NCBI GenBank assembly: GCA_023664305.1
Contig: JAMPFT010000026.1
Span: 1 to 43,060, forward strand
From: a bacterium
GTDB taxonomy: Bacteria; Bacillota; Clostridia; Lachnospirales; Lachnospiraceae
DNA: 43,060 nucleotides
Direction of reading: 5' to 3'
Under the pieces are notes generated by a model. The model was not told where the DNA came from and ran no database searches. It was given only the letters and a program-made list of their open reading frames with translations. Positions 18,145 to 27,163 of this stretch are shown in pieces (the first letter of the stretch is position 1; the number at the start of each line of letters is the position of its first letter). The translations under genes and the position numbers were made by a program.

Positions 18145-18315
18145 TTAAAAGAAAATATTCAAAAGCGCCAGCACTGCCCAGACGACAGCGAGCACAATAT
18201 GTACGATCCTGAGAATTTTGTTTCTCGAAGCAAACACAAGAGTCACACTGTAAATTGCAAGTATGAACTCCAAAATAATCACGACCGTAACTGCACTTAA
18301 TCCTGTTCCTAACAT
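18145..18315 (-). CDS. 56-residue two-helix membrane protein at the asp4/asp5 position (SecG-like candidate)
   Basis: The protein begins MLGTGLSAVTVVIILEF and ends WAVLALLNIFF. It has two hydrophobic helices (about residues 5-28 and 37-55) joined by a short basic turn, RNKILR. AGGAGG lies seven bases before the ATG, and the start is 26 bases after the gtfB stop. A strong terminator follows immediately. In streptococcal accessory Sec loci the genes after gtfB encode Asp4 and Asp5, small membrane proteins compared with SecE and SecG. Position, size and two-helix topology fit an Asp5/SecG-like translocon subunit. This assignment is inference: sequence similarity to either was not tested. It could instead be an unrelated small membrane protein. 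Confidence 0.75.
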   Translation of the reverse strand: MLGTGLSAVTVVIILEFILAIYSVTLVFASRNKILRIVHIVLAVVWAVLALLNIFF

Positions 18316-18341
18316 ATTCTTCCCTCCTGATTTAAATGTTT

Positions 18342-19694
18342 TTATTTCAAAAGATCTGCATACGCCGCCGTCTCTTCCGACATTGCCGTTTTTTTCTGCA
18401 AATCAATTTGGCTGTTAATCATTTCTTCCTGCCCCATCACCTTATGCAGGAAAGCGGCCATAGCTTCATAATTGTCAAATATGTGCTCTTTGGCAATGAA
18501 TGTCCTGTTATGAAGCGTCTGATTAAATCCGAGAATCAGATGATTATGTAAAAACGCCTGCTTGACCGCGGATACGATTTCCGCCTCATGGTTGATATCC
18601 AGATAGTAATCGCAGGTATCAAACAGCTTGTCTATCGCCTCGGTGCGCGCTCCCGGATACAGCGTTACATTCTGATACTGTGACAGGCTCATCAGCTTAG
18701 ACGACATCTCCGTGACGGCCGCAATATGAAAATTCATCTGCGGAAGCGCCTTGATCAGCTCTTCGCACTTTTCAATCCTGTCGGAATTTGTACAGATCAG
18801 GGCCTCATTTCGGAAGGTATTCTGCCTGCTGTAGGCATAGGCGAATCCAAGCGGCTTTAACACCTGATCGGACGCGCCGAGCTCAATCAGCTTCTCGTAG
18901 CTTTCCTTTTTCTGCACAAAGATCCTTTTTACGCGTTTTGCCCGTCCGCCAAGGATCATCTGCATATTGCCGGGTATATCGTTTCTTGCGCCCTCCTGCC
19001 AGAACAGTATGTCTCCCTGCCGGTCGGCAGGCATTCTCTCGGACACAAACAGCGGTGTAGACAGGGAATTAAAGAAAATTCTGCTTCTCATCGCCCCCTG
19101 CTCTTTTAAAAACAGCAGGATAAGGTCCACCTTGCTTTTGAACACATAAACCTTGCCGTCCCTGTTCAGGATAATATCATGTGTCACAAAGTTTTCCAGA
19201 ACCGTCTCCCGGCCTTCCGCATCGAAGTACGTCTTGCAGAAGCGCTTTCCGTCCTTACTGAAAAAGGTTCTGGCATACAGCGCGCCGTACCGGTTATAGT
19301 GGTCGCTGGATCTGACGGTTCCCTTTTCATCCAGCCAGTCTACAACGCGCACCAGCCTCTTATGCTTTGGCTCCGCGTAAAAAATGCGCCCCCGCTCGCG
19401 ATGCAGATCCTGCACCTTCCCGCTGGAATTGTTACCGCTGATCTCCCAGTAATCCGGGACGTTAATCTGATTAAAATACCGCGCTTTCCCCGGTACTTTT
19501 CCGCCTTTTTGAAAATCACCGCAAAAATACTGCCAGACCGAAATGACGTCCTCCGGGAAAAAACCGTCGTCCTCGATCACAATTACCGGTCCCTTGAACC
19601 CGGCCCTTCGAAAAGACCGGTGAAGCATCTCGCTGTCTTCTCCGTAGTTATCCAACAGAAGAACCGTGTCTGTCAGCTCACTATGTTTTTCCAT
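18342..19694 (-). CDS. gtfB: Accessory Sec glycosylation chaperone/subunit GtfB
   Basis: This 450-residue protein is the GtfB partner of the SRR-protein O-GlcNAc transferase. The N-terminus (DTVLLLDNYGEDSEMLHRSF, then FFPEDVISVWQYFCGD) has the GtfB pattern, and the protein is about the usual length. GtfB has a GT-B fold without catalysis; it binds the acceptor Ser/Thr-rich region and stabilises GtfA. The later part (VTEMSSKLMSLSQYQNVTLY, YYLDINHEAEIVSAVKQAF) is the second Rossmann-like half. The gene overlaps gtfA by 22 bases, as expected for a tight complex. Order after secA2 and gtfA is that of the streptococcal loci. Confidence 0.92.
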   Translation of the reverse strand: MEKHSELTDTVLLLDNYGEDSEMLHRSFRRAGFKGPVIVIEDDGFFPEDVISVWQYFCGDFQKGGKVPGKARYFNQINVPDYWEISGNNSSGKVQDLHRERGRIFYAEPKHKRLVRVVDWLDEKGTVRSSDHYNRYGALYARTFFSKDGKRFCKTYFDAEGRETVLENFVTHDIILNRDGKVYVFKSKVDLILLFLKEQGAMRSRIFFNSLSTPLFVSERMPADRQGDILFWQEGARNDIPGNMQMILGGRAKRVKRIFVQKKESYEKLIELGASDQVLKPLGFAYAYSRQNTFRNEALICTNSDRIEKCEELIKALPQMNFHIAAVTEMSSKLMSLSQYQNVTLYPGARTEAIDKLFDTCDYYLDINHEAEIVSAVKQAFLHNHLILGFNQTLHNRTFIAKEHIFDNYEAMAAFLHKVMGQEEMINSQIDLQKKTAMSEETAAYADLLK

Positions 19695-21163
19695 CTAAGC
19701 TCCACCTCCTTCGTAAGAAAGCCTTTCGCCTTTTCGTAAGAATGTTCGTGGAAGCTGTCAAGATCAGCCTCCGTAAACAGACGGATCAGGCGTTTTGTCA
19801 ACTCCTCGATTTTCTGTTTTTGCGTCGTGTTCTCATCTACCGGAATCAAATACCCGTTTTTCCCCTCGTCTATAAAAGTCGGGTTCCCGTATCTTACGTT
19901 GAAGCCGATGATCGGAAGACCGCCTCCGATCGCCTCCATAAGGGTCAGTCCGAACCCTTCGCTCATGGATCCCGACAGATATAACTCGTAATCCTGATAA
20001 ACCTCTTTCAGATTCTGCTGGCCGCGGAGAACAATATAGCTTTCCGCACCCCGCTTCTGAATCAGCTCCCGAAGCTTCTGTTCCTCGCCGCCTTTTCCGT
20101 AGATATCCAGCGTAAGCTGCGGAACTGTTTCCCGCGCCTTTACAACGGCCTCGACAATCCAGTCGATATGCTTCTCCGTCGCCAGTCTGGAAGCCGTCAG
20201 AATCGAATAGGGCTTCCGGTTGATGGTCGGATACTTCAGCTCGTCCAGACTGCCCACGGGAATCGTATAGACGGTCGGCTCTACACCCTTATACTTCAGG
20301 AACTGCTCCCGCAGCAGCCTGTTCTGCTCATCGGTGGCCGTGACATAAAAGTCAACGTGCTTATGCATGGAAAAGGAATACTCATAATAATTATTCCACA
20401 AAATGTTGTCCGCGTCTGTGCTTCCTTCGCTGAAATGATCCGCGTGAATGACAATTCCCACCCGGGCGTCTCCCGCGTTCTGCAGGATAGCCTGTCCGAT
20501 TCCGGTCGTGCGGTCGATCAGCACAATGTCGTCTTTTGTCAGCTTCAGACACGACACCATATATCCTACAAATTCCTCCTTGGAGCAAAGAAGCTTATCC
20601 GGGAACTGATACATCACCTTCCCGTCGTCGTTGATTTCCTCGTAGGCCACCGTGCCGTCTTCGTTATAATACCTGCGCAGATACATATGCGCCTTGCCGT
20701 CAAGCGGCGCAAAATATTCCGTGAAAAGTCTGCCGTAGGTAAAATAATCCTTTCGGATCAGATAGCCTCCCGAGACAATCTCCACCCTGTGAATCCGCTC
20801 CGACTGTTCGTCCACAAAATAGATTGTATCATAATTGTTGTTCCCGGAAAAGACTAATTTTGCAGTCTTTCCGTTTCTTGTATAAGTATACTCTTCCGTG
20901 GGAAGCGTCTTTTTCAGATCGTCAAGGGTATAGGAGACCGGCGCAATCTTATAGTCCGTGAAAAACTGATACAGCCAGATAACCTCCGTATCCAGAAAAC
21001 CGATATTTTTCGTCATATGCTCGATATTATCCGCGGCGATCATGTCCGTGAATACAAACCTGGCGTCAGCTCCGATATTTCGGAGCATAACCGCCCGATA
21101 GCTCTGCGCATACTCTACTCCGCTGGAAGCCCAGCCTATTCCCAGATTAAAATTATAAATCAT
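19673..21163 (-). CDS. gtfA: Accessory Sec glycosyltransferase GtfA (O-GlcNAc transferase for SRR adhesins)
   Basis: This 496-residue GT4-type enzyme would transfer GlcNAc from UDP-GlcNAc to Ser/Thr of the SRR adhesins in the cytoplasm. The N-terminus MIYNFNLGIGWASSGVEYAQ is close to that typical of GtfA. The family's donor-site region is visible as ILTASRLATEKHIDWIVEA, and later GSMSEGFGLTLMEAIGGGLP contains the conserved EGFGLTLMEA with the GT4 glutamates. An upstream extension of 22 codons (GTG at 21229, next to the secA2 stop) is possible. The ATG at 21163 is preferred because a run of six G's lies six bases upstream and it matches the family start. No further adhesin-specific glycosyltransferases occur in the window. 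Confidence 0.93.
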   Translation of the reverse strand: MIYNFNLGIGWASSGVEYAQSYRAVMLRNIGADARFVFTDMIAADNIEHMTKNIGFLDTEVIWLYQFFTDYKIAPVSYTLDDLKKTLPTEEYTYTRNGKTAKLVFSGNNNYDTIYFVDEQSERIHRVEIVSGGYLIRKDYFTYGRLFTEYFAPLDGKAHMYLRRYYNEDGTVAYEEINDDGKVMYQFPDKLLCSKEEFVGYMVSCLKLTKDDIVLIDRTTGIGQAILQNAGDARVGIVIHADHFSEGSTDADNILWNNYYEYSFSMHKHVDFYVTATDEQNRLLREQFLKYKGVEPTVYTIPVGSLDELKYPTINRKPYSILTASRLATEKHIDWIVEAVVKARETVPQLTLDIYGKGGEEQKLRELIQKRGAESYIVLRGQQNLKEVYQDYELYLSGSMSEGFGLTLMEAIGGGLPIIGFNVRYGNPTFIDEGKNGYLIPVDENTTQKQKIEELTKRLIRLFTEADLDSFHEHSYEKAKGFLTKEVELRWKNIVS

Positions 21164-21225
21164 TCCAATCCCCCCTGTCCGCTTTGGCGGACGCTTTTTC
21201 GACAGTTTTTTATCGGTTTCAGACA

Positions 21226-23556
21226 TCACGGGAACAAAATATACATCTCTCCCGTCTTGCTGTATGCCCTTTCTCCCAGAAATATATTTCTCACGATCTG
21301 CTGCTTAATGATGCTTTCCATGCGGAGGAAGGATTCATGCGCCTCCACATGATATTCGAACACGGGATTTCTCTGAGCCGTAGCCCGGCCGCTGACGACA
21401 TACTGCAGCTGCTGCAGATAGTCCACCTGCTCGATCCAGGCCTCGTCGATCGCGTGCAGCGAACACAGACGGATATATTCCTGCAGCTCCTCTCTGGAGG
21501 AAAACTCCTTTACCTTATTTTTCCACGCCGTATTTACATAAGACAGCAGCACTTTTTCCAGCGTCTTTTTCCGGACCTTTTCAAAATTTAGATGCAGGAA
21601 CCGGTTATCCAGATTATAGGATATATTGTTCAACACATACCGCGTGATATCTCCCAGGGCAAAACGGCGCTTTGTTTTCAGGAACGCATGTACATTTTCA
21701 TAGGTCAGCTGCCGCACCAGCTCAAGCTCCAGACTTCCGCCGTCCAGCAGCCTGTTTCTGACCTCGTACATCATCACTCTCTGCCGCTTCATCACCTTGT
21801 CGTAGTCAACCGAGCTCTTCCTCTGCGCGACCGCCTGCTCCTCCTGGATCCTCTGCGTCCCGTTGATCAGCCGCTTCAGCCTCCGCTTCGAGATCCGCCG
21901 ATCCTTCTCAACATACTTTTCCAGAATTTTCTCCCCGATGGCGGAAAGGGAATCGTCCTCCAGAGAGACAAAAAACTGGCTGCTGCCCGGATCCCCCTGA
22001 CGACCCGCCCGGCCCCTCGCCTGACGCTCCAGACGGATATTTGCCATCCGCCCGATACCGATTACCGCGAGCCCGCCCAGCTCCTTTACTCCCGGTCCCA
22101 GCCGGATATCCGTCCCCCGTCCCGCCATACCTGTGGATACGGTGACCGTGTCCTTCTGTCCGGCCTCTTTGATAATCTGCGCCTCCCAGTAGGCATTGTT
22201 GGCGTTCAGCACGCTGTGCGCCACCTGACTTTCAATCAACAGACGGGAAATCCGCTCCGTGTCGGCAATGGTAGAGGTTACGATCAGCACCGGCTGCCCG
22301 GTCTCATGGCACTTCAGCACCTCCTCAACGGCCGCCTCGCACTGTTGCTCCGCGTTTTTAAAGAATAAGTCCTTCCTGTCCTCCCTCAGGAGAGGCCTGT
22401 TCGGCGGAATGACCACCACCCTTTTTTTGTAAACCTTATACAGCTCTTTTCTCGCGTCGGCGATGGTGCCGCTCATTCCCGCCAGATGCGGAAACAGCAT
22501 AAACAGATTTTGATAGGTGATGGAGGCAACCGACCTTGTCTCCTGCGTAAGCTTCATCTTCTCCTTTGCCTCGATGGCCTGATGAATACCGCCCCGCAGC
22601 TTCATGCCCGTGAGAACGCGTCCCGTGCCGTTATCCAAAAGCGACACCTCTCCCTTTTCGGTGACGACGTAATTCTTTCCCCTCTCCATGGTGATATGCG
22701 CCTTCATGGCAAGGGTCACATGCCGGTTCAGTTCAAAATTATCCGCCGCATAAAATTTTTCTATGCCAAAGTACCGCTCCGCATAGGCCACCCCTTCATC
22801 CGTAAGCCATACGCTGCCTTCCTCTTCTATGTAATCCCGCTCCGGCTGCAGCGTCGTCACAAAAAAATCCGTCATCCCGTACAGATTCGACTGCACCCGG
22901 GGAGCCCCCGCTATCACCAGCGGCATCGTCGCCGCGTCCATCAGCACCATATCCGCCTCGTCGATGATAACGTAATAAAACTCCCTCATAAAGCGGCCTG
23001 CCGCGCTGGATACAAGGTTATTCAGCAGATAATCGAAGCCCAGCGTCGAATGCGTCGTATAGACGATATCCGCATTGTAAACCTCGCGCTTTTCATCCTC
23101 CTTCATCGGTTCGTCCCGGTCTGAGCCCACGCCCGCCCGCACCGTCATCCCCAAAAACTCGTAAACGGGCCCCATCTCCTCCGCGTCCCGGGCCGCCAGA
23201 TAGCCGTTGGCCGTGACCAGCATCGTGCTTTTCCCCGTCAGCGCGTTCAGATAAAGCGGCATCGTCGCCGTCAGCGTCTTCCCCTCCCCGGTATTCATTT
23301 CCGCCAGATAGCAGTAATGCAGCGCAATGGCTCCCAGAATCTGGCAGTCGTAAGGCTCCTTGCCCAAAATACGCCTGTCCGCCTCGCACACCACCGCATA
23401 CGCCTCGGGAAGGATACTCCGGGTGGATTCGCCCCGGGCAATCCGCTCCTTAAACTCCTCCGTTTTTGCGCTGAGCGCCTCATCGCTCAGCTCCCGCACG
23501 GCCGGCTGTTCCCTCTTCACTTTTTTTAAAATGTACTCAAGTCTTCTATTCGCCAT
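21226..23556 (-). CDS. secA2: Accessory Sec motor ATPase SecA2
   Basis: This 776-residue motor protein drives export of glycosylated SRR adhesins through SecY2. Walker A MNTGEGKT is at 87-94, with the DEAD-type Walker B IIDEAD at about 198-202. NBD2 motifs include STGMAGRGTDIRLGPGV and RLERQARGRAGRQGDPGSS. It is shorter than housekeeping SecA and lacks the C-terminal zinc-binding tail, as SecA2 proteins do. Its start overlaps the asp3 gene by 11 bases and its stop touches the extended gtfA frame, so the genes are translationally linked. The assignment as SecA2 rather than SecA comes from this length and from the neighbours. Confidence 0.95.
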   Translation of the reverse strand: MANRRLEYILKKVKREQPAVRELSDEALSAKTEEFKERIARGESTRSILPEAYAVVCEADRRILGKEPYDCQILGAIALHYCYLAEMNTGEGKTLTATMPLYLNALTGKSTMLVTANGYLAARDAEEMGPVYEFLGMTVRAGVGSDRDEPMKEDEKREVYNADIVYTTHSTLGFDYLLNNLVSSAAGRFMREFYYVIIDEADMVLMDAATMPLVIAGAPRVQSNLYGMTDFFVTTLQPERDYIEEEGSVWLTDEGVAYAERYFGIEKFYAADNFELNRHVTLAMKAHITMERGKNYVVTEKGEVSLLDNGTGRVLTGMKLRGGIHQAIEAKEKMKLTQETRSVASITYQNLFMLFPHLAGMSGTIADARKELYKVYKKRVVVIPPNRPLLREDRKDLFFKNAEQQCEAAVEEVLKCHETGQPVLIVTSTIADTERISRLLIESQVAHSVLNANNAYWEAQIIKEAGQKDTVTVSTGMAGRGTDIRLGPGVKELGGLAVIGIGRMANIRLERQARGRAGRQGDPGSSQFFVSLEDDSLSAIGEKILEKYVEKDRRISKRRLKRLINGTQRIQEEQAVAQRKSSVDYDKVMKRQRVMMYEVRNRLLDGGSLELELVRQLTYENVHAFLKTKRRFALGDITRYVLNNISYNLDNRFLHLNFEKVRKKTLEKVLLSYVNTAWKNKVKEFSSREELQEYIRLCSLHAIDEAWIEQVDYLQQLQYVVSGRATAQRNPVFEYHVEAHESFLRMESIIKQQIVRNIFLGERAYSKTGEMYILFP

Positions 23557-23989
23557 CAGTCAATTCCGTTATCACAATCGAATGAAAATGAAAATGCGTC
23601 ACCCCGGCGTTGATCAGCTGAAGCTCATAGCTGAAGGTTTTCAAGGGGCACTGAAACTCCGCCTCGCCGTCCCGGATCACCATGCTTTCCGCCTCCACAT
23701 CGTAGCGGTCGAAAAAAATCAGCTTCAGGATCAATCCGTCCGAGGGCTCCGCGGACGCGTCCAGACTGATCCGATACCGGCCCTCCCCGTCTATCATGGG
23801 AAGGGACGGCTCGATCCGCAGACGCTGATAATTCACCTTGGAAAACCAACGTTTTATCACGGTTCCGGGAGACATCATTTCATTCTTAAATTCTATGTCG
23901 TCCTTTGCATGAAAGGAAACCTCCGACCCATACAGATAAGTCTCGCTTGCATACTCGTTCCAATAAACCTTCCACGATTCGCCTGTCAT
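23546..23989 (-). CDS. asp3: Accessory Sec protein Asp3
   Basis: This is a 147-residue beta-rich cytosolic protein with the Asp3 opening WKVYWNEYASETYLYGSEV, later LPMIDGEGRYRI and the closing GVTHFHFHSIVITE. In streptococci Asp3 forms a complex with Asp1 and Asp2 that binds the preprotein and SecA2 and is needed for export. It has a carbohydrate-binding-module-like fold. The start overlaps the asp2 stop (ATGA) and the end overlaps secA2, so the order asp1-asp2-asp3-secA2 is fully preserved. Confidence 0.9.
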   Translation of the reverse strand: MTGESWKVYWNEYASETYLYGSEVSFHAKDDIEFKNEMMSPGTVIKRWFSKVNYQRLRIEPSLPMIDGEGRYRISLDASAEPSDGLILKLIFFDRYDVEAESMVIRDGEAEFQCPLKTFSYELQLINAGVTHFHFHSIVITELTDGE

Positions 23990-25533
23990 CGCTGCAGCCT
24001 GCCCGCCTCGCTTTCCGCTTCCTCAAAATCCTTCTCTATAATCCTATTATACTGACTTACAAACCAACTTACAATACCCGGCGTATTGTCGTTGTGACGG
24101 CCGTGCAGGCCTTTTCCGTAAATCTGTACTCCGGCGTCCTTTAAGTGAAACTGCAGATTTTCATAGGCGTTTCCGTCGAGATCATCCTCTATCATATAAG
24201 AGATCGCAAACCTTGTCTCACTCCAGTCCGTGCGGTCAAACAGGCTCCAAAACCGATCGTTCAGCCGCTCAACCGCCTCCCGGTCCACGCTTCCGCATGT
24301 CTTGTGAAGAACGTCCACCCAGGAATGCGAGTCGTCGGGACATTTAATCCGTTTATTTTCCGCCACATCCCCGATACTGGCCAGGGGCTTGCCCAGAAGG
24401 ATGGTATTGGGTCGAATCCGGCAGCCGTAGTACAGCGCGCCGAAGGTTCCCATCGAAAGACCGGAGAGAATCACCTCCGAATTTTGAAATCCAAGCTTCC
24501 TCATGTGCTTCCGGATAATCTGTTCGACGGTGTTTTCGTACTCCTCCGAGCCGAGATAATAGCTTCCCCCCTCCAGCCTGCATTCCGCAATCAAAAGGAA
24601 GGGATGCTTCATTCTCCGCATCATGTAATACCCTTCGAAGCCTTCCTGCGTCTTATAACCGGAGAAATAGACATTTAAGGGCGGTTTCAGATTCCCCGGA
24701 TCAAAATAGTAAAAAACCTCTTCCCGATCCGAAGTGACCTTCCTTTTTCCGCCCGGCATAAAATGCCCCTTGCCGTTTCTCGAATGGCGGTCGTGCAGCG
24801 CCGTCACCGTAAGCCTCCCCTTACCGCTCGCCCTGAGGGAGGCAAACACATATACCGTCCGGTCGCTTTCATTCTGCACATAAACAATATGCTCCAGTTC
24901 CTTTTCGCCGAAAACCCGGGCATCCTGCACCTGAGGATCGGTGCCGTACCCGTACTGAAGCAGCGTGATCTCCAGCGATATCTCCACCGTATCGTCCTTT
25001 GCGTATTCCAGCCAAAATTCGATGGTCTGCTTTCCCTCCATCGGGATATTGTTTCGCCAGAAAACAATCTGCGTCAGCTCGCTGCCGTAATCCCCCTCCA
25101 AATCGACGCCCTCCAGGCCTCTCCAGGAAACTCTTCCGTCAAAGCCCTGCGCCACCGCCAGATTTTTCGGCAAGTATTTTTCCCCGTAGGAGCCTGAAAA
25201 ATAATCCGGCAGATCCACGGTAATAAGACGCTGCAGCTCCCCGGCGGAGATTCTCTTGCCCACCTTCCGGATAAAGAGCTGCTGCGTGAGCTCCCCGTTT
25301 CTCAGGGGGACGGCTTCCGTGAGAAACAGGCAGTAGGCCCTCAAAAAGCGGATCAGCCAGTCAAACTCCTCCTCCGTCACCTCGCGGTCCAGAATCGCCA
25401 CATCGAAGTCCTTTTCCGGCAATTCGGCAAAGTCCGGCTCATAATACCATTCCGCGCAATCCGATATCTCCATCGTCTTGCTGTAATCTTCACTTCCCAG
25501 CTGTAATACTCGTATTGTACTCAATGCGGGCAA
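23986..25533 (-). CDS. asp2: Accessory Sec protein Asp2 (putative GlcNAc O-acetyltransferase)
   Basis: This is a 515-residue protein with the Asp2 start motif IRVLQLGSEDYSK and a hydrolase-like catalytic region. The nucleophile elbow GLSMG (in LSGLSMGTFGALYYG) is near residue 357, and the late HGRHND block near 495 carries the candidate His. In streptococci Asp2 acetylates GlcNAc on the adhesin and is also needed for export. The start is a TTG at 25533, inside asp1, with GGAAAGGGG just upstream; a second in-frame TTG nine bases later is an alternative. It overlaps asp1 by 44 bases and asp3 by four. Confidence 0.92.
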   Translation of the reverse strand: MPALSTIRVLQLGSEDYSKTMEISDCAEWYYEPDFAELPEKDFDVAILDREVTEEEFDWLIRFLRAYCLFLTEAVPLRNGELTQQLFIRKVGKRISAGELQRLITVDLPDYFSGSYGEKYLPKNLAVAQGFDGRVSWRGLEGVDLEGDYGSELTQIVFWRNNIPMEGKQTIEFWLEYAKDDTVEISLEITLLQYGYGTDPQVQDARVFGEKELEHIVYVQNESDRTVYVFASLRASGKGRLTVTALHDRHSRNGKGHFMPGGKRKVTSDREEVFYYFDPGNLKPPLNVYFSGYKTQEGFEGYYMMRRMKHPFLLIAECRLEGGSYYLGSEEYENTVEQIIRKHMRKLGFQNSEVILSGLSMGTFGALYYGCRIRPNTILLGKPLASIGDVAENKRIKCPDDSHSWVDVLHKTCGSVDREAVERLNDRFWSLFDRTDWSETRFAISYMIEDDLDGNAYENLQFHLKDAGVQIYGKGLHGRHNDNTPGIVSWFVSQYNRIIEKDFEEAESEAGRLQR

Positions 25534-27106
25534 TAACCCCTTTCCATTGTTCGATCAGGTACTGTGTGGTATGCGACTTCCCCAGCTCATAAGACTGAAT
25601 CATCGCCTGATTCCAGTTTCGCAGGCTTTCCAGATAATAGGCCAGATCCTCTCCCAGACGGGACAGGTCCCCGTTGATCCTGCCGTTCTTTCCGGGCCGC
25701 ATGTACTGGGTGGCGCACCGCAGAATCTGCGGGATCCCCATGCTCACGCAGGATATCTGTAAAAACAGATCCGGCATATCCGCCAGATCCACCAAAAGCC
25801 TCTGCTCCCGCATACACTTATTGACCGACAGATCATCGACACACTGCTCCACGGTAAACAGGATCGGAATCTGATCCTCGTCGTCCAGCAAAAATTCAAA
25901 TTGATGCGTATTTCCTTTTCTCGCCCACTCCGGCGGATAACCGTTTCGCCGCAGCGCCTCGCTCACCTGCCTGAGCAGGATGTCCTCCCTCTCGAAGGAC
26001 GCGTTTCTGGTAAACAAATGCACTCTGGCGTCATGATTCTCTGTCAGATAGGCCGCCAGATACTTCACGGCCTCCTCCAGCACCCCCGCCGACAAATGAT
26101 CCACCGGAAACAGGATTTTCTGCACATGCATCTGCTGGCTGATTCCCGGATCGACCCGCGTGTCGTAGGGCGGAATATTGACCTTCTCCGTCTTTTTCAG
26201 GCTGTCCTGCCTCTCCAGAAGGTTTCGGTTTTCCTCGGAGTCCGTGACGATACAGTCGCCGTGGGAAAGCGCCCGCAGCGCAGAACCGTTCCCCTCCAGA
26301 GAAATTCTCCCGCCGAAAACGGAAAAAACCGTCCGCCTGTCCGCCAGCAGCCTGTCCAGCAGAGCCATGTGCCGTTCGTGCGCCGCCGCGCAGAAAATAT
26401 CCGTATCCTGCGTGGTTTTCAGATAAGACGCGAAAACCTCCCCGATTACCTCCTCCATGGAAGCATAGCTGCTCTTTTGAAACGGAATGCTTTCTTCCCC
26501 CTTGTCCGTGCGGATCAGATACTGATTGCTGCGCGGGTTCACGGCCACATGTCCGTCCGCAAAATGACAGAGCTTCCAGACCCCTTTGTCCGTCAGATAC
26601 TGCTCATAAAGCTTCTCCCCGTTTTCATAGATGGAGGTACAGGAGACAAACCCCCTGTCGTCGTAAATATTCTGGCGGTTGAGCAGACCGCCGCGGTATA
26701 AATCCACCTGTATGGGATTCCCGTATTCCCCGAACTCAATCTTCGCGTATCTCTCCCGATGAAGCATTGCGATGACCGAAAAAGGCGTATAGACAAACTC
26801 GATCTCCTTCGGCCAGTTCAGGTTGTGAAAGGAAAGCATCGCCTGCTTTTTCCGGCGCACCTCCTGTATCGCGTCGAACACGGACCAGTAAGGAGCCCGA
26901 AACGCGCTTTGCCGATGCAGGAAATGCCGGAAATTCGGCGCATACGACAAAAGCAGGATCTCATACTCGCAGATCGGATTCCTCTGGAACAGCTGAATCT
27001 GCTTCACCGTATCGTCCGTCTCCGTCACGGTGCGGCGCCTGTACCAAAGCTGCTCGCTTTCTTTCCATTCTCCTTTTAAATACCAGGCAGGTATAAAGTA
27101 AAACAT
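25490..27106 (-). CDS. asp1: Accessory Sec protein Asp1
   Basis: This 538-residue protein opens MFYFIPAWY, which is nearly invariant in Asp1 proteins. The body fits the GT-B-like fold known for Asp1 (two Rossmann-like halves; HRERYAKIEF and later VEQCVDDLSVNKCMREQRL). It is not expected to be catalytic; in streptococci it scaffolds Asp2 and Asp3 and helps engage the translocase. The ribosome site is weak (AAAGGAT 13 bases away), so translation may depend on the upstream secY2 message. The 57-base gap from secY2 has no terminator. Confidence 0.93.
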   Translation of the reverse strand: MFYFIPAWYLKGEWKESEQLWYRRRTVTETDDTVKQIQLFQRNPICEYEILLLSYAPNFRHFLHRQSAFRAPYWSVFDAIQEVRRKKQAMLSFHNLNWPKEIEFVYTPFSVIAMLHRERYAKIEFGEYGNPIQVDLYRGGLLNRQNIYDDRGFVSCTSIYENGEKLYEQYLTDKGVWKLCHFADGHVAVNPRSNQYLIRTDKGEESIPFQKSSYASMEEVIGEVFASYLKTTQDTDIFCAAAHERHMALLDRLLADRRTVFSVFGGRISLEGNGSALRALSHGDCIVTDSEENRNLLERQDSLKKTEKVNIPPYDTRVDPGISQQMHVQKILFPVDHLSAGVLEEAVKYLAAYLTENHDARVHLFTRNASFEREDILLRQVSEALRRNGYPPEWARKGNTHQFEFLLDDEDQIPILFTVEQCVDDLSVNKCMREQRLLVDLADMPDLFLQISCVSMGIPQILRCATQYMRPGKNGRINGDLSRLGEDLAYYLESLRNWNQAMIQSYELGKSHTTQYLIEQWKGVIARIEYNTSITAGK

Positions 27107-27163
27107 CAGGCAGTTTACATCCTTTCAAAAAACAAAGCTGCGCCGCGGCAAAATAACGGTCTC

